A stretch of DNA of 64,000 nt from Casuarina equisetifolia (Eukaryota; Streptophyta; Magnoliopsida; Fagales; Casuarinaceae): NCBI GenBank assembly GCA_028551475.1, contig CM052358.1:21602853-21666852 (forward strand), written 5' to 3'. The notes under the pieces were generated by a model. The model did not search any database and was not told the DNA's origin. It saw nothing but the letters and a program-made list of their open reading frames with translations. Positions 33,383-44,347 of this stretch are shown here, in pieces; the first letter of the stretch is position 1, and each line of letters opens with the position of its first letter. The position numbers were made by a program, and so were the translations under genes.

Positions 33383-35073
33383 TTACGCCGTCAGCTTAGA
33401 GCGAAGAAGATGAAAGCGAATTAAGGAGAGACCTTTAGTGAAGATGTCTGCTGGTTGGTTGACGGTGGAAATGAACTGTAGGTGAAGTTGACCACGAGCA
33501 AGATGTTCTCGAACAAAGTGAAAGTTAATTTCAATGTGTTTAGTGTGAGCATGAAAGACCGGATTGGCAGTCAAGTATAGAGTAGAGAGATTGTCACACC
33601 ACAGAGTTGGGGAATGAGGCGGTAGAGCATAAAGATCATGAAGGAGATACTTAATCCAATGGAGCGCCGATCATCACGATCACCAACCCACCCAGCATCA
33701 GAGAAGGCATGAAGGGCAATGGAGGGGCTGTGAGTGAGAAAAAGACCCAGGCGGGGAGTGTCAGCCAAGTAGCGTAAAATGCGTTTCACAGCTTGCCAAT
33801 GAGCAGTAGTAGGGTGATGCAGAAATTGGCAGGCGGTGTTAACAGCATAGGCAATGTCCAACCGAGTGAGGGTCAGATACTGAAGAGCACCAACAATGTT
33901 GCACTAGAGAACGGGATCATCAAGGGGGTCACCACTCCATAAAGAGAGCGGCTCATCGGTGGTACAGGGAGTGGAGATGGCTTTGGCATCTGCCAGCTTG
34001 GCATGAGCTAGGATGTCATGTGTGAACTTAGCCTGATGAAGGAGAAGGCCATCAGAGGTAGGTTGAACCTCAACACCACGGAAGTAATGTATAGGGCCGA
34101 GGTCCTTGAGAGCAAACTCTTGTTGGAGAATCTGTAAAAGAGTAGCAATGGAGGCCTAGGGGGACCCCATGAGAATAATGTCATCAACATAAACTAGAAG
34201 GATGATGTTGTATCGGGTAGTGTGGCGAGTGAACAAAGATGTGTCCGCAGTAGAGATCACAAAGCCAATGGAGGTGAGAAAGGAGCTCAACCGCTGGTAC
34301 TAAGCTCGAGGAGCCTGTTTAAGGCCGTAAAGGGAGCAATGAAGACAACACACATGAGATGGCTGATCAGGATCAATAAAGCCTAGAGGCTACTGCATGT
34401 ATACTACTTCACTGAGATGGCTATGAAGAAAGGCATCGAAGACATCCAGTTGATGAATAGTCCAGCCACGAGAGTAGGCAAGAGAAAGAACTGTGCGAAC
34501 AGTAACGGGCTTGGCGACTAGGCTGAAGGTCTCCATGAAGTCAATGCCCTTTTGCTGATAAAAGCCCTTGGCTACAAGGCGAGCCTTGTAGCACTTAAGA
34601 GAACCATCCGAGCGAAGCTTGACCTTAAAGATCCACTTGCAGCCAATGGGACGGATGCTAGGAGGTGGGGAAACCAAGGTCCAAGTGCCATTATGGATGA
34701 GAGCAGAGTACTCGGCAACCATAGCTGCACGCCATTGGGGATCATGAGCGGCCTTGGTGTAACAAATGGGCTCTAGGTGAGGATGGGTAGAAGTGGAAAA
34801 GGCATAGGTATGGTGACGGGTGAGTGTGTGGCAGGCAAGGGTGCCATCCTGAAGTCGGGTGACTGGTTGAGGTGGGGGAGCTGGGGGAGACGGGGGTGGG
34901 GAGGAGGATGGAGGGGAAATATCTGGGGGGAAGGGAAGACTCAGGATCAGGGCGGGTGTTTGTGGAGGGTGGGAGTATAGGGGACAACACCGGGACAGGG
35001 ATGGGGACAATAGTGGGGGAGGGGGGGGAGGGTGAGGAAGGAGTGGGTTGGTGATAAGGGAAGACCTCTTCAT
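33383..35073 (-). pseudogene. Copia 2 reverse transcriptase and RNase H, broken
   Basis: RT starts in the frame 34390-35073 with the WRAAMVAEYSALIHNGTW and GCKWIFKVKLRSDGS segments. After a break it continues with the intact catalytic box YVDD at about 34170-34190, followed by a stop within GSP-ASIATLL. The thumb and RNase H follow at 33571-33861 ([18 protein letters not shown]) and 33383-33574 (PVFHAHTKHIEINFHFVRE, then QPADIFTKGL). At least three stops or frameshifts separate the parts, but the catalytic residues that I can see are kept, so this copy is less decayed in motif terms than copia 1. Confidence 0.88.
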
Positions 35074-36050
35074 GGAACACTACATTGGCAACAATAAAGA
35101 TGCGCCAAGTCTAGGGATTATAGTAATAATAGCCTCGATAGCCAGAGGGTAGCCAAGGAAGATGCAGGCCTGAGAGCATGGAGCGAGTTTATGGGGAGCA
35201 TAAGGGCGAAGGTAGGGGAATACAACACAGTCGAGTACCCAGAGCTGAGAGATTTCGGGAGGATGGTGAAACAACATCTGTCATAGGGAACGATTGCTGA
35301 GTAGGGAGGTCGGGAGGTGGTTGATGAGGAACACCTCCATCTTAAAAGCAAAGTCCCAAAAGTGAGATGGAACAGCTGCCTAGGTGAGAAGAGTGAGACC
35401 AGTCTCCACGATATGTCGTTGTTTACGTTCAACGGTACCATTCTGAAATGGAGAGTAGGGGTAGGAGAGATGCTGATGTATGCCATGCTGCTAAAGATAG
35501 GCATGGAACACCGTAGAGAGAAACTCAGGAGCACTGTCATACTGAATAGCCTGAAGGCAACCATTCAGTTGATTTTCAACAAATTTATGGAAGGCAACGA
35601 AAATAGTAAAGAAATGAGAGCGAGTAGAGAAAGTGTATAGCCAAGTAAATCGAGAAAAATCATCAATGAAACATACATAGTATTTATTGTCATAAAAAGA
35701 GTCAACGGGAGCAGGACCCCAAATATCAAAATGAACTAATTGTAGCGGGGAAGATGACCTAGAGGGAGAAGTGGGGTGGGGGTGGCAGTGACTCTTACTA
35801 AGAGCACACGCCGTACAAGAGGGATCAGGGGGGAGGTGTATTTTATAGAGGACATCTTCAAAAACGAAAGGAGAATAGCTGTAGAGGGGTGCCCAATACG
35901 ACGATGCCAGAGAGAGAGACTACGAGGATTGGAAGCAATAAAAACACAGGAAGGACATGGAACATCAGGTGGAGCAGTGCAGTACAGGCCACGATCAAGC
36001 TTTCCATGGAGGAGGACCTGTCCCGAATGGGATAAGATAGCCCAGAAGTG
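35074..36050 (-). pseudogene. Copia 2 integrase, broken
   Basis: The minus strand gives an N-terminal LWHRRIGHPS zinc-binding segment, a first core Asp in HFDIWGP (about 35730), a second Asp in IQYDSAPEF (about 35535) and a Glu in QNGTVERKQRH (about 35420). So all three catalytic positions are readable, though they fall in different frames. The region 34742-35117 after it is a Pro/Ser-rich linker before RT. Longer frames on the plus strand here (35317-35640, 35776-36051) are shadows. Confidence 0.85.
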
Positions 36051-36075
36051 AGTAGGAGAAAAAAGGAAATGATAG

Positions 36076-37665
36076 TTATTTTCGGAAGTAAATTGAAAGA
36101 CAGAGAGAAGATTTTTTGGTTATGGATGGAACAACTAAAACATTGAACAAAGTAAATGTAGGAGTGCGAAGAGTACTTGTGTGGGTGATAGGGAGAGAGA
36201 CCCCATCATCGACAGTGAGTTGTTGAGATCTAGTGTATGGGGTCACATGAGTGAGACCGGTGGTGGAGTCAGTGACATGATGAGAGGCATCAAAGTTTGG
36301 AAGCCAAGAGGTAATGTCAAGAGCGAAAGGTGGGGGATTGGGTGGGCCATGTGAGCAAGTGAGGGGGGGAAGAGACGTTAGGTAAGCTAAAGGACCGGAT
36401 CCAGTGTGGTAAGGTGTAGCATAGCTATGGTAGGGATGCGGGAGAGGGGGTGATTTGGTGTGTGGGGGTGCACCATAGCTATAATGGGCATGCGGAGAAG
36501 GGTGGAATTCGGTGGGGTAGGGTGCATGGTAGTTGTAGTGAGCATGCGGGGGAGGGAGAGATTCAGTGGGGTAAGGTGCAGGACAGTTGTAATGAGGACA
36601 CGAAGGAGAGGATCCGGTGTGGTAGGGTGTGGGGGAGGTATAATACGCATGCGGGTTAGGCGGGTTGTGGGTTGGGTGGTGTCGGGGCAAGTTGAACCGC
36701 TCTGGGCAACTAGACATGTGGTGTCTGGCCCGTTTGCACAACCCGCAGAAAGGCCCATTTTTATGGTAGCCTCACGGGTTGGAGCGATTAAGCCAGGCCT
36801 GAGACGGTGGGGTCGGGAGAAGACCATCTCGAGAGGCCGGGTTGGATAAGGGTTGGGTTGGGCATTAATTAGGTTGGCGAGGTGAGGGAGGTAGGAGCGG
36901 GTCGGGTGTGGGTTGCCCTTGAAAGGCACCCAAGTAGCTGGCGAACGTCGCCGGTGTGACATCGGCGATGCCACGGCCGCGTAAGCAGCCTTCTTGGGAG
37001 AGAATGAGGCCATGGATGGCTTCACTAGTGAGGGGGTTTGTCTCGTGTTAGATGGAGACGGTGGTGGCTAAGGTGTCGTAATCATCTCCTAACCCCCAGA
37101 AAAGTTGGCCGATATACTCATCGTCATCAATCTTGACGCCAATGGCAACTAACTGGTCCAAGAGGGATTTCACCTCATGAAGGAACTTGGTCATAGACCG
37201 AGAGCCCTTCGTGAGGGTGTGAAGTTGGAAGCGAAGAAAGGAGGCACGGGCGGAGGACTGGGTGGCGTAAGATTTCTAGAGGAAAGCCCACGCAGCGGCT
37301 AACGACCGAAGGTCAAAGAGTTGGGTGACGACCGTGTTGGTGGAGGTCGCTAGAATCCAACTCAGGGCCGTCTAGTCACGGATGAGCCAGTCAGTGTAGG
37401 CAGGCTTGGGTTTTTCAGGGTCGTTCGAGGTGGGGAAGGTGCGGGGAGGGGCGGGTTCTATTCCTTCTAGAATGGGAAGCAAACGATGGGAAAGGAGAAA
37501 GGGAAGTAACCAGGTCTGCCATACGATGAAATTGTAGCCATCGAAATGCTCTTGGAGGGACGGGGATGGGGTGGTAGGTTGAGAGGAGGTGGGAATGGCC
37601 GGCATGGTGGGAAATTCAAGAAGGGCGGAAGAAGCAGTGGAATCAGGAATGGGATTAAGGGCCAT
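36076..37665 (-). pseudogene. Copia 2 gag and protease, broken
   Basis: Gag starts with ATG at 37665 (MALNPIPDSTASS), 33 bp after the primer site, and its LQEHFDGYNFIVWQTWLLPF segment is typical of copia gag. A stop at 37371 and others downstream break it. The zinc knuckle CGLCKRARHHMSSC lies at about 36702-36750. Between it and the protease are five 18-residue repeats. The protease lies near 36270; the site expected to read Asp-Ser-Gly-Ala-Ser is Asn-Phe-Asp-Ala-Ser, so the catalytic Asp is lost. Confidence 0.85.
36395..36665. repeat. 54-bp coding tandem repeat in copia 2 gag
   Basis: Five units of 54 bp follow each other, each with a GCATGCGG-like core (36437, 36488, 36543 and on) and a TAG(C/T)T(A/G)TA phrase. 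On the coding minus strand each unit gives 18 residues of the kind PYPTESLPPPHAHYNYHA. The repeat directly follows the zinc knuckle. It also keeps the plus strand open (36460-36849), which I take as a shadow. Confidence 0.88.
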
Positions 37666-37697
37666 TGGTCGGATCGGGAGGGGGCGTTAGCTGGTAA

Positions 37698-37712
37698 GGC
37701 TCTTTGATACCA
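37698..37712 (-). other. Primer binding site, initiator-Met type (copia 2)
   Basis: The minus strand reads TGGTATCAAAGAGCC directly at the LTR edge. It resembles the initiator tRNA-Met complement TGGTATCAGAGCC with two extra bases. Confidence 0.82.
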
Positions 37713-37873
37713 TGAAAGAATGAATAGGATCAGATTGGATTGCCAGAATCTAGATCCCGACGGAGGAAAAGATGAACAGACACTAATGAAAAACCCTAGA
37801 TTTGTGAAAAGCTTCGATTGATTGATATTTCCCGATAAATCTTTACAGAGTGATTACAAAAACATATATATAC
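37713..37873 (-). repeat. Truncated 5' LTR of copia 2
   Basis: It matches the first 160 bp of the 3' LTR (32950-33110) up to AACATATATATA and then stops. The missing 250 bp include the outer end of the LTR. The join to the following sequence has a few shared bases (TACAGAATTAG also follows TTT in the copy near 29215), so a deletion through short homology is likely. Confidence 0.88.
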
Positions 37874-38180
37874 AGAATTAGCTTGCGATAGAAAAGAAAA
37901 CATACGGTAGGATTTTCTTCTCACTTGCTTTCTCTAAGACTCCACTTTCCATTCCTTTGGTCCAAACAACAGATGATTCATAACTCTTCTTCGACTGCAC
38001 ACTATTTGGGTTGTGCATTGCCATCGTTTAGAGTCAGCAAAGGCTTCAGAAGTCAACAATTATTTGGGTTACAAACTTTTCTAACAATAATCACCGCCCA
38101 GGAAAAGTCTCCCAAACAACGGTCTTAGTGGCAAAATCCCCGTTGAAATCTGTCGTTTGACGCTATTTCATGGGCCCGAA
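37874..38180 (+). pseudogene. RLP relic (5' leader joined to island domain and LRR)
   Basis: GCGATAGAAAAGAAAACAT and CTTGCTTTCTCTAAGACTC resemble the RLP 5' leader (44230-44310). GGCTTCAGAAGTCAACAA and AACGGTCTTAGTGGCAAAAT then resemble the island domain and the next repeat. The N-terminal cap and most repeats are missing. It is colinear with 50160-50410. Confidence 0.65.
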
Positions 38181-38289
38181 CATGAACCCTGCAAGATGTT
38201 GGGGAGTGCTTCGCCATCAGCAACATTCGTTAAGGCTCCCCAAGACCTAGTAGAACTTTATTTTGTCCTTGTATGTTTGCCATGCTTTT

Positions 38290-38410
38290 CTCCTTGACTC
38301 TGGCGAGTTAGGCAACATTACCGTTGCATCTCATCAAAGTAGCTGGCTACCGTTCCTCCAGCCAATCTCGTCAAACACAGTTTATTGAGAAGTTCATATA
38401 TGTTAAAGGT
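38290..38410 (-). pseudogene. Copia-type gag fragment (relic, second copy)
   Basis: The minus strand encodes YELLNKLC and, a little further, VASYFDEMQR, matching the relic at 29690-29800. It is too short to classify further. Confidence 0.5.
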
Positions 38411-41400
38411 GGGTGTTGTCCCATGTTAGAAGTGAAAGGATGGGCCTGTGATATTATAAGTAATGAAAATTCTCTACTTAATGTCTTAAGATTTTAGGAT
38501 AGACTCTCACATTTTAATAATATAGTCTCGATTGATTGACTTAACGACAAAATTGGTGTTACATAGTTCAACGTCCTAAACCAGCGACAAGAAAAATGAT
38601 GTGATTTAGGCGTAGTGTCGACAGAGGCCACTGCGGAAAGACCATATACCACCTGTGCTGAAGGAAAAGGAAGGGAAAAATATTGGCCACTAAGGCCAAA
38701 TAAGACCCAAGGCAAGCAGTAGAAATTCAGCAACAACAAGGCCTTGGAATGTTGCTTTCCTGACGTCAGAAAGGCAAGCCTTCGAATCACAAAAGCCGTC
38801 AGAAAAGCAACATTCTGCCAGCATAACAAACGTAGTCGAGACTTTCACCTCGTCAAAACAGCCATTACATCAAGGACACGGTAAAGTTCTTGACTATCAA
38901 GGAAATAAACTCTGGTTTGGGAAACAGAGTGAAATTGGATTTTCTGATAAGACTGTTGACTGCTAAAGAACGAAGAGTTGCACCTGACGTCCTTCAATAT
39001 GCTCATTAAAGCTTCACGTTGCGGCTTCATTGAAGCTTCCAACTGCTACCCAATCAATCTGATACGCACGCTTGTAGAATTTCTTTTATTTTCGTTTCCT
39101 TTAATTTATTCTGTAATTGTAAAAGGCAAACAACATTTGCACGGCTACCTGGTGTCTTAATTCCTGGGTTTTCAATTACATTAAATGACAATTTTCCTCT
39201 TCGGCATTGAGATGTGACTTGGCGGGCAGGGTGGATGATCAGGCTGGTTCCTGAAAGAGGGAACGGAGCCCCGTGATGTGCAGGCAGGCTTGCTCTGCAT
39301 GAGCAACGGAGGTTGTTTAGGAGAAGAAAGTTTCTGAGGTTACTGTAGAGAAGAGATTCCAGAATGGACAGGGGATTAGGTTCCCTTGAAACATAAGTTT
39401 TACATTGTCGATCTTAAGAAGCCAATTGCCGGTGAGGTTGTGCCAGTCTTATCTTTCTTGGCTCCCCGTATCTAAGTTCAGGTTTATAGTCATTCAGTGC
39501 GGCAGACAAGGCCTATCAATTATAACCAACCTTACAAAAGCCTTAAAAAAAGAAAAGACTCGAAAGATAAGCACATTCTCCAACCAGCTGAAATCAAGCG
39601 GAGAAAAGCCCAAAACTGCATTAACGAATTGACAAGAGAGTTAAAGAAGAAATCGTGTTAGAAATTGGACAAGAATTTGTCGAAGAAAGATCTAATTTTA
39701 TAAGTAACAAAAATTAGATTTTCAATTTCAACCAATCTTCATTTCTTACGAATAAAAAAGATACTATCCCACAAGCCCTAAGGTGAAAAAGGGGGGGGAA
39801 GCGTTAACCACCAGGCCTTGTGTAAGCCAATCCAAGTAGTGGAAAATTAGATCAATTATAGCCCAAAATCGTTTTTTTTTTTAAATGTCAAATAATATAT
39901 ATACACACATAAATTTTATGTGTACAAAATAATTCAGTCCATCATACCTACAGATATCTAGACTCCTTAGTATGAGGTAAAATAATTGTCTAATGTCAAA
40001 TCATAATGTTATAAAACCTACTACTATCCATCTTTTAAAATTCCAACTAAGAAAAATTTTCCAACCATGTGAATGACTTCTTTTCAATTCCTAGCAAGAT
40101 GCAGAACTTAGACAAGATAGTGAGGACTTTTTAAATTTCGTTGCCATGACTGTAGGAGTGAAATGACATGTAATCAACAATGTAGAAGTCTCCAAGAAGG
40201 CTTTTAATTTTTTGAAAGTATATAAAATAAAGAGATAACATGTACATGGTTCATGTTAATCTTTTGAATGCTTTTTAATGCCTAATTCCCACGGCGTCTG
40301 TCTACATTGAATTGGACTAGTTGCAAATGGAGGAGCCGTAGAAAGGGAAAGTATTATGGACAAAACAGTTTCTTTCCAATTTCTCATTATTGTATTAGAA
40401 AGTTGAACAATATAAATTCATTAGTGAGAAATTGATTGTTAATAATGTTAAGACTTACGCATAAAAAGATATTTGTAGGTATGAATTTCTTCTTAAAACA
40501 CTCATTTGAGAGACATAAAATAAATCTCTAAAACAAAGTATTATTTTTAAATAGTAAACATAATAAATCTTGAGCTCAACTTTGAACCATTACGAAAGGA
40601 TTATTAGTAAAATAGTAAATTCCAATGTGTTGCTATAAAAAATAAGTTACATCACTATCTATGGTTTAGCAAAGGCTTGTGAAAAATAATTATTGGTTTT
40701 TCATCATTGAAATAGATAAATAAAGCAGTCTTAAAGAAACAATAAAAGTAGTGTATGGAAGCATGACTAATATTGTGATTTCACCCTATATACGTAGCTT
40801 CAATGGGTATTTTTAATTCTGTATCATAGAAAAAATACATTGCTAGTCATTCAAATCTTAGTTGCCTTATTATATGTTGTTTCATTTATGGTTCATCTGT
40901 GATGAAAAGCCACAAATGAATTAGTCAATTTGGTAGGCTCTCAAGATTGATGCTTGTGGCTTAGCCTCTGTTAGTAAGCTTTAAAGTCATCTTAACACAT
41001 TGTTCCACCCAGAATGTCCAGTTGGGGAATTGGAGTATAACAAGCAAAACTTAAGCTTTTAGATTTTACACTTCTTTTTCGTGCATCATAAATAGAAAGC
41101 AAAACGCAATCACTGTATGCCACCAATGCGGAAGTAAAAAGAAAGGGAAAAACATTCATCTACCATTGAGGAAGTAGAAATCCGGAGGAATGACAATGAA
41201 GATGGTTTTCTTTTTTGTTTCTTTCCTTTCGTTTGGTTATTAGTGTAGGATGTTGCCGTGAGATGCAATCTACTATCTAATGTTAAAATGCAATGTAATA
41301 AGTCCAAATAAGCCAAACTTTGGCAATGAGTTTTCTATTTCATAGGAAGAAGAAGATGGGGTAAGCCGCTCATAGCACTTGGACAAGATAGAGAAGATTT

Positions 41401-44212
41401 CAAAGTTGTTATTGTGACTTGTGAGAATGAAATGATTTATCATCAACAACAACGAAGTCTATGGAGGACATTTGAGTCTTTAAGCAGGTCAATATTTTCT
41501 TTTGTTTTCCTATCAACTCTTACTTTTGTATGATTGCTCCAAGACTCTTCACACCTAAGTCATTACTAATATGTCTATCTTATGTGAAAAGTTTCCGATA
41601 CCACAAATACTTTATCTCTAGGACTACCACAAACACTCTAATCTAAAGGACTATGGGGAAAAATATTAGTTTGGACAGTTGTCCCAAAAGGACAAACTTT
41701 AAACCATACATCTCGACTTTTAATCAGCAAACTATTGTGAATGACTTCTTTTCAATTCCTAGCAAGATGCAGAATTTGAACAAGATGTTGAAGACTTTTC
41801 AAATTTAGTTGCTATGATTATAGGGGTGAAATGACAGCTGATCAATGACCTAGAAGTGTCCAAGATGCCTTTTAATGCCTTCGAAGTATCTAAATTAGAA
41901 AGAGATAACATGTACATCGTTCATGTTAATCTTTCACATGCTTTTCAATGCCTAATGCCCACAGCATCTATTGTTGGACAGGAAGGGATAAGCCTGCCGT
42001 AGTACTTGGACAAGATAGAGAAGACTTTTCCGTGACTTCTAAGCGTGAAATGGGTTGTGATCAGAGAGAAAGAAGTCTGCGGAAGCCATTCGAGTATTTG
42101 TCCACGTCTATGCTTCCTGTCATTTTCCTCTCAACTCCCACTTTAGTACGATTCCGCTGAGACTCTCCTACTTTCAAGTCATCCCTATATGACCATCTTT
42201 TAAGGGAAGTTCTAAATACCACAACCATTCTAATAAGATGGATTGCCGGCCCCGTGATGTACAGGGACCAAGTGTGCGGAAACGGAAAGGCATATAAATA
42301 TCAATTTTAAAGAGACAATTTCTAATTTCTCATTACTGAATTAGAAATTTGAATAATGTGAAATAATAAATGAGAAACTGATCATTAGTAATTTTAAAAC
42401 TTAAGTATAAGGGGGTATTCGTAGTTATGAATTTCATTTTAAAACTCTCAACTAAGAGATGAAAATAAATCACTAAAAAAAAAATTATGTTTAACACAAA
42501 AATAATTAGTCTCGAACACAACTTTGAACCATTATGAAAAGATTATTTGTAAAAAAGTAAATTCAAATGCTTTGGTGTAAAAAATAACTTAAAAATTAAG
42601 GTCTCTAAATATGAATAGTTGATTTTTCATCATCGAAATAGATAATTGAAGTAGATTTAAAGAAATAATAAAGTAACATTATATAACCATGACTGATATT
42701 ACAATTTCACCTTATATATAAATAACTTAGATGGGTATTTTTAAATTCATATTATTGCTTGCTCATCATTTTAATCTTAGTTGCTTTATATGTCATTCCA
42801 TTTATGTTTGTCTACAATGAAAAGGCTAGACTGAATTAGTCAATCTACTAGTCTCTCAATATTGGTGCTCATAGCTTAGGCTCCATTAGTGGGTAAAGTC
42901 ATATTTAACACATTGTCCTGCGAAGAATGCCCAGTGGGGATATTGAAGCGTAATAAGCAAAACTTAAGCTTTCACATCTTATACATCTTTTCTGTGCATA
43001 AATTGGGAGCAAAAGGCAATCACCATATAACACTAGTGCGGAAGTACAAAAAAGGGAAAAACATTCACAAGCCATCCATGAAGTATAAATTTAGTTGAAT
43101 GATAATGAGGATTGTTTTCTTTTTCATTTCTTTCCTTTTGTTTGGTTATCGGTGTAGGATCTTACCTTGAGATGCAATCTACTGTCTAATGTCAAATCAC
43201 TATGTAATGAGTCCAAACAAGCCAAAGTTCGACAATTAAACTTATTGTGACTCATTAGAATGAAATGGTTTATCAGCAGCCGCAACAACGAAGTCTGTGG
43301 AAGGCATTTTAGTCTTCATCTAAGTCTATATTTCTTTTCATTTTCCTCTCAACTCTCACCCTAATACGATTCCTCTAACTGTACATATCCAAATCATTAA
43401 TGTCTAGTCTATCTTATGTAAGAAGTTCCGAGTACCACAAACGTTCTAATCTCAAGGATTGCGGGAAAAGATATTGGGTTGGAAAGTTCTTCCAAAAGGT
43501 CAACATTTTGAAAGTTCATACCTGCCTTTTGTATCTTTTTCTTAGATTATACACGCATTATAAGCCACACACGTGGGCAATCTCTAAACCATACATATGG
43601 ACCTATAAATTTTAAGACTATCAGGAAAAATTAGCCGTGTTTGTTACACTTCTCTGTCAGTTTTCCAAGTACATTAATTATAACAAGACCGTATGGAGTC
43701 TCTAGTGCTAAAAACTTATGGTGATGTCAGTTAGGATTATCTATTATGATATGATCATATTATGGCATTTGTGATCTCAGATTTAGAATGGCGGGTACGT
43801 CAACTCCGGAAGTAGATGTCAATTCCGGAAGGATAAAGTTCATCTTTCCAATTTCTTGCCTTCATATTAGATATTTGAAATACCTAAAACTGTTATGAGA
43901 AACTAATTATTATCATTTTGGTAATAATCTTTTTTTTGTCTGGTTTTCTTTCCCTATAACAGAATAACTAAACCTCTATTTTGAAAACTGCTCACAAATA
44001 TTGCCAATCCCAAACTAATGGTTTAGCCAACTATGTAAGAGGAACCCCTTTTTCTTAGATGTATAACATGTATCTATATCTAAGCAGTTTTTGTAATTTT
44101 CAGTAAGTGGACTTGACAAGAACATAATAAAGTTGCTTAAACCAATTCCATGTGTAAAGACTAAGATGGTAGAATTACGTTTCTAGCCAAAACAACTTCT
44201 CCCTATATTTTG
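38411..44212. other. Intergenic repeat sequence upstream of RLP B
   Basis: There is no gene. It runs parallel to the upstream flank of RLP A: 38690-39510 with 14140-15370, 39540-41230 with 16870-18500, 41240-42310 with the tandem units 18490-20650, and 42300-44210 with 20640-24577. It lacks the insertions found in the A flank at 14661, 15380, 18229, 19177 and 21072, and so serves as the empty-site reference for them. Open frames such as 42889-43098 recur at 51404-51613 as repeat sequence. Confidence 0.75.
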
Positions 44213-44220
44213 GCAATTTG
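44213..44220 (+). promoter_or_regulatory. TATA box before RLP B
   Basis: CTATATTT lies about 130 bp before the start codon, in the same position as the TATA box of copy A, so a transcript leader of around 100 nt is expected. The sequence around it is conserved between the two copies. Confidence 0.65.
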
Positions 44221-44347
44221 GGCAAACTCATAGAAAGGCAAAAAGAAGTTGGCCTTCATTATTCTCTTGCTTCTCCAAACTTCGTCATTCATTCCTTTCG
44301 CCCAAAGAATAGATTAGGTTTCTTGCGTGATTTATCCAACTAGAAAC

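Larger units (their letters stand above)
32950..37873 (-). mobile_element. Ty1/copia LTR retrotransposon 2 (decayed, 5' LTR truncated)
   Basis: On the minus strand it reads partial 5' LTR, initiator-Met-type primer site, gag, protease, integrase, RT, RNase H, purine tract and complete 3' LTR. CATAG at 32945-32949 before the 3' LTR fits the empty site at 61160-61165 (AACCATAGGTAAG). On the other side the 5' LTR stops after about 160 bp and joins an RLP relic at 37874, so the right-hand target copy has been lost. The frames carry many stops, but the RT box and the integrase triad residues are still present. It is more GC-rich than the surrounding sequence. Confidence 0.92.

Noticed and set aside
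36460..36849. A 129-codon plus-strand frame
   Set aside because: It is the shadow of the gag repeat and zinc-knuckle region coded on the minus strand.
42889..43098. A 69-codon frame conserved at 51404-51613 and related to 21653-21841
   Set aside because: The whole flank is duplicated, the copy in flank A is frameshifted relative to these, and no family is recognised; conservation reflects recent duplication of flanks B and C.
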